64,000 nucleotides of DNA from Ruicaihuangia caeni. GTDB lineage: Bacteria > Actinomycetota > Actinomycetes > Actinomycetales > Microbacteriaceae. The notes under the pieces were generated by a model. That model did not search any database. It saw nothing but the letters and a program-made list of their open reading frames with translations, and was not told the DNA's origin. Where the stretch lies: contig NZ_JASATX010000007.1 in assembly GCF_029952955.1 (NCBI RefSeq), positions 1-64,000 of the forward strand. The letters are read 5' to 3'. A program made the position numbers and the translations under genes. Positions 52,862 through 61,679 of this stretch are shown here, one piece after another (the first letter of the stretch is position 1; each line of letters opens with the position of its first letter).

Positions 52862-53767
52862 ATGCTGGCCATCGTCGGCGCCACCGGCACCGGCAAGTCC
52901 GCCCTCTCCCTCGATCTGGCGGAGCGACTCGCGGAAGAAGGCCGGCCCGCTGAGATCGTGAACGCCGATGCCATGCAGCTGTACCGGGGCATGGACATCG
53001 GCACTGCCAAAGTTCCGCCTGCCGAACGCCGCGGCATCCCGCATCACTTCTTCGACGTGCTCGACCCCGCCGACGAGGCGAGCGTGGCCTGGTTCCAGCA
53101 AGAGGCACGCGCCGCGGTCGAACAGATCGCAGACCGCGGTGCCGTGCCGATCCTGGTCGGCGGCAGCGGGCTCTACGTCTCGGCAGTGTTGTTCGACCTC
53201 CGGTTCCCCGGCACGGATCCCGCGGTTCGGGCGCGTCTCGAACGCGAGCTCGAAGACCGAGGGCCGGGCGAACTGCATCGGCGACTCAGGGAGCTCGATC
53301 CGGCATCCGCCCGCACGATCGATGCCCAGAATGGCCGCCGGATCGTCCGCGCGCTGGAGGTGATCGAGCTCACAGGCGCTCCCTTCGATGCGGGGCTCCC
53401 AGAGCAGCCCGCCTACTGGCGACCGGCGCAGATCATCGGGCTCGACCTGCCGCGCGCGCAGCTCGTGGAACGTCTTGACCGCCGAGCAGCAGAGATGTGG
53501 AGTGAAGGGATCGTCGAAGAGGTGCGTTCGCTGCTCGCCGACGGTGTGCGGTTCGGTCAGACGGCAGGGCGAGCGATCGGCTATGCGCAGGCCATCGCGC
53601 AACTGCGTGGAGAGCTTGACCAGGCATCCGCTATCGAGCAGACCGCCGCGCTGACCCGTAGGTATGCCCGTCGCCAGGTCAGTTGGTTCCGTCGCTACCA
53701 CGATGCGCGATGGCTCTCAGCAGATCAGCCCGGGCTCGTAGACGAAGCGCTCGCCCGCGCCGCCTAG
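52862..53767 (+). CDS. miaA: tRNA dimethylallyltransferase MiaA
   Basis: The 301-residue enzyme transfers the dimethylallyl group to A37 of UNN-reading tRNAs, giving MiaB its substrate. It has the P-loop GATGTGKS (6-13), [15 protein letters not shown], the HHFFDVLDP segment, GGSGLYV and the [12 protein letters not shown] region. The ATG at 52862 is used, as the family begins exactly there; the longer open frame overlaps miaB. dapF follows after 10 bp with its own -10 overlapping the miaA stop. Confidence 0.97.
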   Translation: MLAIVGATGTGKSALSLDLAERLAEEGRPAEIVNADAMQLYRGMDIGTAKVPPAERRGIPHHFFDVLDPADEASVAWFQQEARAAVEQIADRGAVPILVGGSGLYVSAVLFDLRFPGTDPAVRARLERELEDRGPGELHRRLRELDPASARTIDAQNGRRIVRALEVIELTGAPFDAGLPEQPAYWRPAQIIGLDLPRAQLVERLDRRAAEMWSEGIVEEVRSLLADGVRFGQTAGRAIGYAQAIAQLRGELDQASAIEQTAALTRRYARRQVSWFRRYHDARWLSADQPGLVDEALARAA

Positions 53768-53770
53768 CAT
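53765..53770 (+). promoter_or_regulatory. -10 element TAGCAT for dapF
   Basis: TAGCAT begins on the miaA stop codon and ends 7 nt before the dapF ATG at 53778. Confidence 0.45.
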
Positions 53771-53777
53771 TGACCCG

Positions 53778-54659
53778 ATGGGCACGCTGCATTTCACCAA
53801 GGGCCACGGCACGGGCAACGACTTCATCCTGTTCGCCGACCCAGGCGGAGAGCAGAGTCTGAGTGCCGAGAAACTTGCCATGCTCGCCGATCGGCATTTC
53901 GGAATCGGCGCTGACGGCATCATCCGCGCTGTGCGCTCTCGCAACCTCCTGGATGGCGCAGCATCGCTGGAAGAGGACCCTGACGCCGAGTGGTTCATGG
54001 ACTACTACAACGCCGACGGAAGCGTCGCAGAGATGTGCGGCAACGGCATCCGCGTCTTCACCCGGTATCTGCTCGATGAAGGGCTCGTGACTCTGGAGCC
54101 CGGCGAGACCCTTCCGATCGGCACTCGTGCGGGGGTGCGCGATGTGCAGTCGAACCGCAGCGGCTTCCAGGTCGACCTCGGTCATTGGCGTCTGACCGGC
54201 GCCGAGCCACTGGTGCGCGCCCGCAACCTGCCGGTGGCCCGCCCGGGACTCGGGCTCGAGGTGGGTACGCCTCATGTGGTCGTGGCCCTCGCCGGCGACG
54301 ACGAACTCGACTCGCTCGACCTCGGCACGGCGCCCCAACTCGATCCTGCGCCGGTCTCGGGCGCGAACATCGAGTTCGTCGTGCCGGCAGATCCGCTGGT
54401 CAAGGACGGTATCGGCCGAATCCGCATGCGGGTGCACGAGCGCGGCGTGGGCGAGACCCTGAGTTGCGGCACCGGAGCCGCCGCGGCCGCGCTGGCGACA
54501 CGGCACTGGGCCGGCGCGGGCGCCCCTGACCATTGGCGGGTGTCAGTGCCCGGCGGCACGGTCGCGGTGCGCGCGTTCCGCGCGGAAGAGGGCGAGCGAG
54601 TCGCGCTGAGCGGACCCGCCGAACTCGTGTTCAAGGGCGAGTTCGCGATCCCCGACTGA
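53778..54659 (+). CDS. dapF: Diaminopimelate epimerase
   Basis: The 293-residue enzyme converts LL- to meso-diaminopimelate, used for peptidoglycan and lysine. The two catalytic cysteines are C87 in EMCGNGIRV and C230 in [19 protein letters not shown] at the N-terminus and GADGIIRA are typical. It follows miaA closely, an order common in actinobacteria (miaB-miaA-dapF-hflX). A GCGCTTC/GAAGCGC hairpin lies just after the stop. Confidence 0.97.
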   Translation: MGTLHFTKGHGTGNDFILFADPGGEQSLSAEKLAMLADRHFGIGADGIIRAVRSRNLLDGAASLEEDPDAEWFMDYYNADGSVAEMCGNGIRVFTRYLLDEGLVTLEPGETLPIGTRAGVRDVQSNRSGFQVDLGHWRLTGAEPLVRARNLPVARPGLGLEVGTPHVVVALAGDDELDSLDLGTAPQLDPAPVSGANIEFVVPADPLVKDGIGRIRMRVHERGVGETLSCGTGAAAAALATRHWAGAGAPDHWRVSVPGGTVAVRAFRAEEGERVALSGPAELVFKGEFAIPD

Positions 54660-54667
54660 TGCGGATT

Positions 54668-54684
54668 GCGCTTCGGCGAAGCGC
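54668..54684 (+). terminator. Short hairpin after dapF
   Basis: GCGCTTC and GAAGCGC pair over 7 bp around a GGC loop 8 bp beyond the dapF stop. There is no T-run, and a promoter-like TATAGT follows closely. Confidence 0.4.
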
Positions 54685-54690
54685 TCGGGC

Positions 54691-54801
54691 TATAGTGGCG
54701 CGGTGATCATCTGACGCGCGGACGACCCGGAGCAGCGCAGCCCTGCTCGGCCACCGTTCTTCGGCGGCCGCTCCTCGATCGGCTCAGCGCCGTCGTCCGC
54801 G
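54691..54801 (+). ncRNA. Candidate structured RNA with own promoter
   Basis: TTGCGC (54666-54671) and TATAGT (54691-54696), 19 bp apart, predict +1 at 54703, exactly on a GTG that opens a leaderless three-codon frame (GTG ATC ATC TGA). Downstream, CGCGGACGAC (54717-54726) is complementary to GTCGTCCGCG (54792-54801). The enclosed 65 nt can form two inner stems: GAGCAG with CTGCTC, and GGCCaCCG with CGGcGGCC. The right arm lies inside the end of the opposing methyltransferase gene. It may instead be that gene's 3' structure; no homologous RNA family is known to me. Confidence 0.35.
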
Positions 54802-55392
54802 AAGCACCCGGAATCCCTTGTTCGTCGAGGCACGCACGAATGTGAACTCGTCGGGGAACCTGCCCTGAAGCCAGCGCTGGAGCGAATCGGCTCCAAGGTT
54901 CTTCGCCACCACGAGCCAGGCCTCGGTGTCGTGGTCGAGCCGCGGCAGCCAGCGTTCCAGCATGGCGTGCAATTCGTTCTTGCCGACGCGGATCGGGGGA
55001 TTCGACCACACCGTCATGAAGCGGATGTCGTCGGGCACCTGATCCGGCGTGGCCGCCGTGATGTTCGTCAGCCCCAGGGACTCGGCGTTGCGGCGCACGA
55101 GGTCGAGGGCCCGCTCGTTCACGTCGACGGCCCAGACCGTCGCATGCGGCGACTCGGTCGCGAGCGTGAGCGCGATCGGACCCCAACCGCAGCCGAGATC
55201 GAGGAGGTTGCCTCCGGGCGGGGGAGCAGGAGTGTTCGCGAGCAGCACCTGCGTTCCGACGTCGATGCGTTCGGGACTGAACACCCCAGACGCCGTGGTC
55301 ACCTCGACCTCCCGCCCGGCGATGCGAACGCGCAATTGGCGCAATTTCGCATCGCTAGCGGGCATTTCTGAGAAGTAATGCTCCGTGACCAT
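54784..55392 (-). CDS. RsmC-like class I methyltransferase
   Basis: The 202-residue protein has a class I SAM fold with LLDLGCGWGPIALTLA (motif I), AVDVNERALDLVRRNA, and the catalytic SNPPIR motif used by N-methylating guanine or adenine enzymes. It corresponds to the C-terminal catalytic half of RsmC/RlmG, which methylate rRNA guanines; the N-terminal half is missing, as in many actinobacterial homologues. The exact RNA target is unknown. A TAGGTT -10 ends 6 nt before the ATG. It is divergent from hflX. Confidence 0.88.
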   Translation of the reverse strand: MVTEHYFSEMPASDAKLRQLRVRIAGREVEVTTASGVFSPERIDVGTQVLLANTPAPPPGGNLLDLGCGWGPIALTLATESPHATVWAVDVNERALDLVRRNAESLGLTNITAATPDQVPDDIRFMTVWSNPPIRVGKNELHAMLERWLPRLDHDTEAWLVVAKNLGADSLQRWLQGRFPDEFTFVRASTNKGFRVLRGRRR

Positions 55393-55398
55393 TCGAAA

Positions 55399-55404
55399 AA
55401 CCTA
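55399..55404 (-). promoter_or_regulatory. -10 element TAGGTT for the methyltransferase gene
   Basis: The minus-strand hexamer ends 6 nt before the ATG at 55392. The plus-strand hflX -10 lies 17 bp away, so the divergent promoters overlap. Confidence 0.5.
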
Positions 55405-55420
55405 CCGAAAACGAAAGGAC

Positions 55421-55426
55421 TAGGGT
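55421..55426 (+). promoter_or_regulatory. -10 element TAGGGT for hflX
   Basis: TAGGGT ends 7 nt before the hflX ATG at 55434, within the AT-rich divergent gap. Confidence 0.45.
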
Positions 55427-55433
55427 TAAGCCG

Positions 55434-57017
55434 ATGACTGAAGCTGAACACGGCATGCCTGTCGATGACGACCGAGCGGCCGACCAGCAGATGGATGCCG
55501 GGGCCGCCGTCTCCACCGATGACGCCGTGAGCCGCGTGCTCGCGGCAGACACCACTCGCGCGGCGGGGTACACCAGGTTCTCGGGCGCGCTCGCTCCGGC
55601 GCTTGATGAGCCCGACACTTCCGCGTCCGCCGAGACCGCCCCAGGCGACGGCGAGCAGTTCGACCGCGAGGAACGTGCCGCACTCCGCCGCGTCGCGGGT
55701 CTCTCGACCGAGCTCGAAGATGTCACCGAAGTCGAGTACCGCCAGTTGCGGCTCGAGAACGTCGTGCTCATCGGGGTCTACTCCTCGGGAAGCCTGCAGG
55801 ATGCCGAGAACTCGCTGCGCGAGCTCGCCGCGCTGGCCGAGACCGCCGGCGCCGTCGTGCTCGACGGCCTGCTGCAGCGGCGTCCGCATCCGGATCCGAG
55901 CACGTACTTCGGCAGCGGCAAGGCGCGCGAGCTCGCAGACATCGTGCGGGCTCTCGGGGCTGACACGGTGATCGCCGACACGGAGCTCGCACCCAGTCAG
56001 CGCCGCGCGCTTGAAGACGTCGTGAAGGTGAAGGTGATCGACCGCACGGCAGTGATCCTCGATATCTTCAGCCAGCACGCCAAGAGCCGGGAGGGCAAGG
56101 CGCAGGTCGAGCTCGCCCAGCTCGAGTATCTGCTTCCGCGTCTGCGTGGTTGGGGCGAGTCGATGAGCCGCCAGGCCGGTGGCCAGGTCGGCGCTGCGGG
56201 TGCCGGCATGGGCAGCCGCGGCCCGGGTGAGACGAAGATCGAACTCGACCGGCGACGCATCCACCAGCGCATGGCGAAGCTGCGTAAGCAGATCAAGGCC
56301 TTCGCGCCGTCTCGTGAGACGAAGCGGGCGAACAGGCACCGTCACCACGTGCCGAGCGTCGCGATCGCGGGCTACACGAACGCCGGCAAGTCGAGCCTGC
56401 TCAACCGCATCACCCACGCGGGTGTGCTGGTCGAGAACGCGCTCTTCGCAACGCTCGATCCGACGGTTCGTCGAACGCAGACGCCGGATGGGCGGGCCTA
56501 CACGCTTGCCGACACGGTCGGGTTCGTGCGGAACCTGCCGCACCAGCTGGTCGAGGCGTTCCGCTCGACGCTCGAAGAGGTGAAGGACGCCGACGTGATC
56601 GTGCACGTCGTCGACGCCTCGCACCCCGACCCTGCCGGTCAGCTCGCCTCCGTGCGCGACGTCATCGGTGAGGTGGATGCTCGCGACATCCCCGAGATCG
56701 TGGCATTCAACAAGGCCGACCTTGTGAGCGACGATGACCGACTGGTGCTGCGAGGGCTGGAACCGACCGGGATCTTCGTCTCCGCACGCACGGGTGAGGG
56801 CGTCGAAGAGCTGCAGCAGCGGATCGCAGACCTCTTGCCTGCGCCCGAGGTCGAGGTCGAGCTGCTGGTGCCGTACGACCGCGGCGACGTCATCTCTCGC
56901 CTGCACGTGCAGGGGCGTGTGCTGAAGACCGACTATCTATCGTCGGGCACGCGCGTCAAGGCACTCGTGCACCCTTCCGGCCTCGACGCGGTGCAGGAGT
57001 TCGCGGTCAAGATGTGA
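55434..57017 (+). CDS. hflX: GTPase HflX
   Basis: The 527-residue protein has a 90-residue acidic N-terminal extension. The HflX domain follows (about 105-270: YFGSGKARELAD, SQHAKSREGKAQVELAQL, and MGSRGPGETKIELDRR), then the G domain with Walker A GYTNAGKSS (K319), DTVGF and NKAD. HflX splits stalled or hibernating 70S ribosomes and in mycobacteria affects antibiotic tolerance. It is divergent from the methyltransferase gene and convergent with lexA, with a strong hairpin between. Confidence 0.96.
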   Translation: MTEAEHGMPVDDDRAADQQMDAGAAVSTDDAVSRVLAADTTRAAGYTRFSGALAPALDEPDTSASAETAPGDGEQFDREERAALRRVAGLSTELEDVTEVEYRQLRLENVVLIGVYSSGSLQDAENSLRELAALAETAGAVVLDGLLQRRPHPDPSTYFGSGKARELADIVRALGADTVIADTELAPSQRRALEDVVKVKVIDRTAVILDIFSQHAKSREGKAQVELAQLEYLLPRLRGWGESMSRQAGGQVGAAGAGMGSRGPGETKIELDRRRIHQRMAKLRKQIKAFAPSRETKRANRHRHHVPSVAIAGYTNAGKSSLLNRITHAGVLVENALFATLDPTVRRTQTPDGRAYTLADTVGFVRNLPHQLVEAFRSTLEEVKDADVIVHVVDASHPDPAGQLASVRDVIGEVDARDIPEIVAFNKADLVSDDDRLVLRGLEPTGIFVSARTGEGVEELQQRIADLLPAPEVEVELLVPYDRGDVISRLHVQGRVLKTDYLSSGTRVKALVHPSGLDAVQEFAVKM

Positions 57018-57024
57018 ACCGCGG

Positions 57025-57057
57025 CGTCCGCGGGCGGTGTCTGAGCGCCCGCGGACG
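57025..57057. terminator. Bidirectional hairpin between hflX and lexA
   Basis: CGTCCGCGGGCG and CGCCCGCGGACG pair perfectly over 12 bp around a 9-nt loop, in the 74-bp gap between convergent genes. Confidence 0.75.
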
Positions 57058-57091
57058 GTTCGGCGGGTGAGCGCCTGCGGGGTAGCGACCG

Positions 57092-57760
57092 TCACACGGT
57101 GCGGAGCACGGCGACGACCTTGCCCAGCACTTCGGCGTAGTCGCCGAGAATCGGTTCGAAGTTGCTGTTGCGAGGAAGCAGCCACGTGTGGCCGTCGCGC
57201 TGGCGGAAGACTTTCACCGTCGCCTCGTCGTCGAGCATGGCCGCCACGATGTCGCCGTTCTCGGCGGTCGGCTGCTGACGCACCACGACCCAGTCGCCGT
57301 CGCAGATGGCGGCATCGATCATCGAGTCGCCGACGACCTTGAGAATGAAGAGGTCGCCCTTGCCCACCAGTTGGCGAGGAAGAGGGAACACCTCTTCGAT
57401 CTGCTGCTCAGCAGTGATCGGGATGCCGGCGGCGATGCGCCCGACCATGGGGACCATCGCAGCGTCACCCACGACAGCGGTCTCGCCCGCGGCATCCTCG
57501 CCCGGCAGGTCGATGAGCACTTCGAGCGCGCGGGGACGGTTGGGGTCGCGGCGCAGATAGCCGCTCAGCTCCAGTTGGTTCAGCTGGTGCGTGACGCTCG
57601 AGAGCGAGGCCAGGCCGACTGCGTCACCGATCTCGCGCATGCTCGGCGGGTAGCCCCGAGTGGTCACGGAGCGCTGGATGGCTTCCAGGATGGCGCGCTG
57701 CTTGTCGCTGAGACTCTTTCTCCGGCGAGTGCCCCGGCCCGGCTCCGTCATGTCGCCCAT
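57092..57760 (-). CDS. lexA: SOS repressor LexA
   Basis: The 222-residue protein has an N-terminal winged helix ([40 protein letters not shown] in outline). A C-terminal S24 peptidase domain has the cleavage site A111-G112 in GRIAAGIP, nucleophile S146 in GDSMIDA and base K183 in ATVKVF. It represses SOS genes until RecA filaments trigger self-cleavage. GGAGGGG precedes the ATG at 57760; an internal ATG at 57751 is possible. The divergent neighbour is the LysM division inhibitor, and the shared gap contains a LexA box. Confidence 0.98.
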   Translation of the reverse strand: MGDMTEPGRGTRRRKSLSDKQRAILEAIQRSVTTRGYPPSMREIGDAVGLASLSSVTHQLNQLELSGYLRRDPNRPRALEVLIDLPGEDAAGETAVVGDAAMVPMVGRIAAGIPITAEQQIEEVFPLPRQLVGKGDLFILKVVGDSMIDAAICDGDWVVVRQQPTAENGDIVAAMLDDEATVKVFRQRDGHTWLLPRNSNFEPILGDYAEVLGKVVAVLRTV

Positions 57761-57837
57761 CGTCCCCTCCTGGTGCGCGACGGCGCCCGCCGTCTCGAAT
57801 GTCAGTGGTCGTCCGTTGACTACTCCTGACTCTCGAA

Positions 57838-57866
57838 ACTGTATCCGCCCTCAGTGGAGGAGACAA
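57838..57866 (-). promoter_or_regulatory. lexA promoter
   Basis: On the minus strand TTGTCT (57861-57866) and TACAGT (57838-57843) are separated by 17 bp, giving a leader of about 70 nt for lexA. A CGAAC half-site of a LexA box lies just upstream at 57876-57880. Confidence 0.6.
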
Positions 57867-57923
57867 ACATTTCTTCGAACGTGTCTCGCGGGCTTCCGCG
57901 TGATTTCGCGGCACTAGGAGTGG

Positions 57924-57954
57924 TTGACAGTCTAGAGATTCGAAAGTATGTTCG
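57924..57954 (+). promoter_or_regulatory. SOS promoter of the LysM gene with LexA box
   Basis: TTGACA (57924-57929) and TATGTT (57947-57952) are 17 bp apart, the best sigma-70-type promoter in the window. The LexA box CGAAAGTATGTTCG (57941-57954), one base off CGAAC-N4-GTTCG, overlaps the -10. LexA would block it directly. Confidence 0.8.
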
Positions 57955-58059
57955 GAACACAGGTTCGCATCCGATGCCCGCCGGCCCGCGGCGTCGGATG
58001 CGAACCCGACCGGAACGGCCGATCGGGTTCCCGCGGCACCGTACGGAAGAGGAGAAGAG

Positions 58060-58410
58060 ATGTCTGCATCGCACCGCACCATCGCACCGCGCACCACCGC
58101 ACCCCGTCTGCGCCTGACTCGCCGCGGGCGCGCGGTCTTCACCACATTGGCAGCGATTCCAGCGGTCGCAGCCGCCCTCTTCATCGGCCTGCAGGGCGGC
58201 GTGGCGACTGCCGGCGACACCGCGAGCGGTGTGACGTTCTCCACGGTCACGGTCGAGGCGGGCGAGTCGCTCTGGAGCATCGCTGAACGCATCGCGCCCG
58301 GCTCAGACCCTCGCGATGTCATCTACGAGATCGCGCGCCTCAACCAGCTCGAGAGCACCGACGTGCAGCCCGGTCAGCAGTTGGCGATGCCCGTGGCCTA
58401 CGCCCGCTGA
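58060..58410 (+). CDS. LysM-domain SOS cell-division inhibitor (DivS/ChiZ-like)
   Basis: The 116-residue protein has a basic cytoplasmic N-terminus, one membrane helix (about 26-46) and an outward-facing LysM domain (about 61-111: VTVEAGESLWSIAERIAPGS, then QLESTDVQPGQQLAMP). It is divergent from lexA and has a LexA box on its promoter. This matches Mycobacterium ChiZ (Rv2719c) and Corynebacterium DivS in arrangement, and Bacillus YneA in logic, all of which delay division during the SOS response. GAGGAG precedes the ATG. The inhibitor role is inferred from synteny, topology and regulation. Confidence 0.82.
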   Translation: MSASHRTIAPRTTAPRLRLTRRGRAVFTTLAAIPAVAAALFIGLQGGVATAGDTASGVTFSTVTVEAGESLWSIAERIAPGSDPRDVIYEIARLNQLESTDVQPGQQLAMPVAYAR

Positions 58411-58450
58411 TCCGCCCTCGCCGCTCGAAGCTGCGGCGGCACCCGCTGGC

Positions 58451-58456
58451 TACACT
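58451..58456 (+). promoter_or_regulatory. -10 element TACACT for hisC
   Basis: TACACT ends 6 nt before the hisC GTG at 58463, in the leaderless register. Confidence 0.5.
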
Positions 58457-58462
58457 GACCCG

Positions 58463-59539
58463 GTGACCACCCTCGACGATCTGCCCATCCGCGACGACCT
58501 GCGCGGCAAGAAGCCGTACGGTGCGCCCCAGAAGCCGGTGCGCGTCGCGCTCAATGTCAACGAGAACACCCATCCAGTGCCCGAGACGGTTGCTCAGGAC
58601 ATAGTGGACCGGGTCGCGCAGGCCGTGCGCACCGTCAACCGGTATCCCGACCGCGAGTTCACTGTCCTTAGGGAGAAGCTCGCCGCCTACCTGGGTCATG
58701 GCATCACGCGCGAGCAGATCTGGGCAGCGAACGGGTCGAACGAAGTGCTGCAGCAGTTCATGCAAGCGTTCGGTGGTCCCGGTCGCACCGTGCTCGGCTT
58801 CCCGCCGACCTACTCGATGCACTCGATCATCGCGGAGGGCACCGGCACCCACTGGGTCACTGCGCCGCGAGACGCCGACTTCGAGCTGAGCCCCGAAACG
58901 GTGGAGCGCGGCATCCGCGCCACGAAGCCCGACATCGTCTTCCTCTGCTCACCCAACAACCCCACCGGCACACCGGTGTCGCTCGATACCATCGAAGCCG
59001 CCTACAGCGCGTTCGATGGGATGCTGCTGGTCGACGAGGCGTACGCCGAGTTCGCGCCCACCGGTTCGCCCACCGCATTGACGCTGTTAGAGGGGCGTCC
59101 GCGCCTCGCCGTCTCGCGCACCCTGAGCAAGGCCTTCGCATTCGCTGGCGCTCGAGTCGGGTACCTCGCCGCCGACCCCGCAGTGACGGACGCGCTGAGA
59201 CTGGTGCGACTCCCGTACCATCTCTCGGCCCTCACCCAAGCGGCAGCGGGCGCTGCGCTGGATCATGCCGACCTCATGCTCGCGATGGTCGACGACATCA
59301 AGGCGCAGCGGGACCGCATCGTCGCCGAACTTCCCAAGCTTGGCTATCGGCCCTACCGCAGCTGGTCGAACTTCGTGCTCTTCGGCGGCGTCGCCGACCC
59401 GCACGACGTGTTCCTGCGGCTGCTCGCCGATGACATCCTCATTCGCGATCTCGGGATTCCCGGTCACCTGCGCGTGAGCGCGGGCACGGAGGCCGAGACG
59501 ACGGCCTTCCTCGAGGCGCTCGCTAGGATCGAGGCATGA
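58463..59539 (+). CDS. hisC: Histidinol-phosphate aminotransferase
   Basis: The 358-residue enzyme is a fold type I PLP aminotransferase acting at the imidazole acetol-phosphate step of histidine synthesis. It shows [39 protein letters not shown] and the PLP lysine K223 in [17 protein letters not shown] (core: [10 protein letters not shown]). The start is a GTG with no ribosome binding site, so the 49-codon upstream extension, which overlaps the LysM gene, is not used. Its stop overlaps hisB (ATGA), and no hisD precedes it. Confidence 0.96.
   Translation: MTTLDDLPIRDDLRGKKPYGAPQKPVRVALNVNENTHPVPETVAQDIVDRVAQAVRTVNRYPDREFTVLREKLAAYLGHGITREQIWAANGSNEVLQQFMQAFGGPGRTVLGFPPTYSMHSIIAEGTGTHWVTAPRDADFELSPETVERGIRATKPDIVFLCSPNNPTGTPVSLDTIEAAYSAFDGMLLVDEAYAEFAPTGSPTALTLLEGRPRLAVSRTLSKAFAFAGARVGYLAADPAVTDALRLVRLPYHLSALTQAAAGAALDHADLMLAMVDDIKAQRDRIVAELPKLGYRPYRSWSNFVLFGGVADPHDVFLRLLADDILIRDLGIPGHLRVSAGTEAETTAFLEALARIEA
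59524..59529 (+). promoter_or_regulatory. Possible internal -10 TAGGAT for hisB
   Basis: TAGGAT lies inside the end of hisC and ends 6 nt before the hisB ATG, the same spacing as the other leaderless promoters. It may be chance within codons. Confidence 0.3.
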
Positions 59540-60144
59540 CCCCCCAGCCCCGTGTCGCTTCCATTTCGCGAGAGACCAGCGAGTCGAGCGTCGAACTCGA
59601 ACTCGACCTCGATGGCACTGGTGCGTCCTCGATCGACACCGGTGTGCCGTTCTACGACCACATGCTCACCGCGCTGTCGAAGCACTCCCTCATCGACCTC
59701 ACGATCCGGGCCAAGGGCGACACTCACATCGACGTGCACCACACCGTCGAAGACACCGCCATCGTGCTGGGACAGGCACTGAAGCAGGCCCTCGGCGACA
59801 AGGCGGGCATCTCCCGCTACGGCGACGCGCTCGTGCCCCTCGACGAGGCGCTGGCTCAGGCGGTGGTCGACGTCTCCGGCCGCCCGTACCTGGTCCACAG
59901 CGGCGAGCCCGACGGTTTCGAGCTGCACCTCATCGGAGGTCACTTCACCGGTTCCATGGTGCGTCACGTGTTCGAGGCGATCACGTTCAACGCGGGCCTC
60001 ACCGTGCACGTGCGACTCATCGAGGGCCGCGACCCGCACCACATCGCCGAGGCCGAGTTCAAGGCCTTCGCTCGGGCGCTGCGCACCGCCATCGCCCGTG
60101 ACGAGAAGGTCACCGGCATCCCCTCGACCAAGGGCGCTCTCTGA
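59536..60144 (+). CDS. hisB: Imidazoleglycerol-phosphate dehydratase
   Basis: The 202-residue protein is the single-function dehydratase (no phosphatase domain). It has the manganese-binding motifs [27 protein letters not shown] (core: DVHHTVED) and the mirrored [16 protein letters not shown] and [17 protein letters not shown] (core: [10 protein letters not shown]). It produces imidazole acetol-phosphate, the substrate for HisC. It overlaps hisC by 4 bp and lies 2 bp before hisH. Confidence 0.97.
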   Translation: MTPQPRVASISRETSESSVELELDLDGTGASSIDTGVPFYDHMLTALSKHSLIDLTIRAKGDTHIDVHHTVEDTAIVLGQALKQALGDKAGISRYGDALVPLDEALAQAVVDVSGRPYLVHSGEPDGFELHLIGGHFTGSMVRHVFEAITFNAGLTVHVRLIEGRDPHHIAEAEFKAFARALRTAIARDEKVTGIPSTKGAL

Positions 60145-60146
60145 TC

Positions 60147-60779
60147 ATGACCGGTCCTTCCGTCGTCGTGCTCGACTACGGGTCAGGCAACATCCACTCG
60201 GCCGCCAAAGCGGTTGAAGCCGCCGGCGCGCGCGTCGAAGTCACCGCCGCACGCGATCGGGTGATCGCGGCCGACGGTCTGGTCGTGCCGGGGGTCGGCG
60301 CGTTCTCGGCGGTGATGGAGCAGCTCGACGCCGTGCGCGCCCACGAACTCATCGGTCGTCGATTGAGCGGTGGCCGGGGCGTGCTCGGCATCTGCGTCGG
60401 GATGCAGGTGCTGTTCGAACACGGGGTGGAGCGGGGAATCGATACCGCAGGCATGGGGGAGTGGCCCGGCTCGGTGACGCGCCTGCAGGCCGATGTGCTG
60501 CCGCACATGGGTTGGAACACGGTCGAGGCAGCACCGGACTCGCGACTCTTCGACGGCATCCGTGATGAGCGCTTCTATTTCGTGCACTCCTACGCGGCAC
60601 ACGAGTGGACGCTGCAGGCCGACCCGCAGTTCCCACAACCTCGGCTCACCTGGGCCCGGCACGGCGAGCGGTTCCTCGCGGCGGTCGAGAACGGGCCGCT
60701 CATGGCGACGCAGTTCCACCCCGAGAAGTCGGGTCAGCCAGGCATCCGTCTGCTGCGCAACTGGCTCGCGACCCTCTGA
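60147..60779 (+). CDS. hisH: Imidazole glycerol phosphate synthase glutaminase subunit
   Basis: The 210-residue class I glutamine amidotransferase supplies ammonia to HisF. The triad is C83 in GICVGMQ, and H191 and E193 in [16 protein letters not shown] opens the protein and PGVGAF precedes the nucleophile loop. The synthase partner hisF is not in the window, and priA follows after 101 bp, so hisF must lie elsewhere. Confidence 0.97.
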   Translation: MTGPSVVVLDYGSGNIHSAAKAVEAAGARVEVTAARDRVIAADGLVVPGVGAFSAVMEQLDAVRAHELIGRRLSGGRGVLGICVGMQVLFEHGVERGIDTAGMGEWPGSVTRLQADVLPHMGWNTVEAAPDSRLFDGIRDERFYFVHSYAAHEWTLQADPQFPQPRLTWARHGERFLAAVENGPLMATQFHPEKSGQPGIRLLRNWLATL

Positions 60780-60880
60780 TCCAGCACCGCATGGGATTCG
60801 CGAGTAGCATCATTCGTCGGCCGTCACGCCACCGCGCACTCGCGCGGACGGGCGATCGATCGCCCCGACACGAGGAAGAC

Positions 60881-61630
60881 ATGAGCGAGTTCAGCACTTC
60901 TCCCGTATTGACCCTGCTGCCGGCCATTGATGTCGTCGATGGCAAGGCGGTGCGTCTGCTGCAGGGCGAGGCGGGCAGCGAGACCGACTACGGCGACCCC
61001 GTGTCCGCGGCCGAGTTGTGGGCCGAGCAGGGCGCGGAGTGGATCCACCTCGTCGACCTCGATGCAGCGTTCGGTCGTGGGCACAACCGCGGAGTGATCA
61101 AGCGCATCATCAAGAACCTGCCGCGCGAGGTGCACGTGGAGCTCTCCGGCGGCATCCGTGACGACGAGGGCGTCGAGGCAGCGCTCGCCACTGGTGCGCG
61201 CCGGTTGAACCTCGGCACCGCCGCACTCGAGAACCCCGAATGGGCGGCGCACGTCATCGCCGAGTACGGCGAGGCGATCGCGATCGGTCTCGATGTGCGG
61301 GGCACGACCCTCGCCACGCGGGGCTGGACGCAGGAGGGCGGCGACCTCTGGGCGGTCATGGCCCGTCTCGAAGAGGCCGGCTGCAGCCGCTACGTCGTGA
61401 CCGATGTCACCAAGGACGGCACACTGCGCGGCCCGAACCTCGACCTGCTGCGCGAGGTGCTCGAGCGCACCGACAAGCCCGTCATCGCGTCGGGCGGGGT
61501 GTCGAACCTCGACGACATCGCTGCGCTTCGCGACCTCGTACCCCTCGGACTCGAGGGCGCCATCATCGGCAAGGCGCTGTACGCCGGCGCATTCACTCTC
61601 GCGGAGGCGCTCGACGTCGCCGGCGTCTGA
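60881..61630 (+). CDS. priA: PriA/HisA phosphoribosyl isomerase
   Basis: The 249-residue TIM barrel has [15 protein letters not shown] with the catalytic Asp (D17), a second Asp in [15 protein letters not shown], and phosphate loops GGIRDDEG and [10 protein letters not shown]. In most actinobacteria this enzyme (PriA) replaces both HisA and TrpF, acting in histidine and tryptophan synthesis. PriA versus HisA cannot be settled without knowing whether trpF exists elsewhere. The ATG at 60881 has GAGGAAG upstream; the longer open frame overlaps hisH. Confidence 0.93.
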   Translation: MSEFSTSPVLTLLPAIDVVDGKAVRLLQGEAGSETDYGDPVSAAELWAEQGAEWIHLVDLDAAFGRGHNRGVIKRIIKNLPREVHVELSGGIRDDEGVEAALATGARRLNLGTAALENPEWAAHVIAEYGEAIAIGLDVRGTTLATRGWTQEGGDLWAVMARLEEAGCSRYVVTDVTKDGTLRGPNLDLLREVLERTDKPVIASGGVSNLDDIAALRDLVPLGLEGAIIGKALYAGAFTLAEALDVAGV

Positions 61631-61679
61631 GCCCAGCGACCGGCGAACGGGCAGCGTCCAGCGGTAGGCGGCGAGCGGT

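Noticed and set aside
57876-57888. Second LexA box closer to lexA (CGAAC-GTGT-CTCGC)
   Set aside because: Only the left half matches; the right half does not fit GTTCG, so it is recorded as a half-site only.
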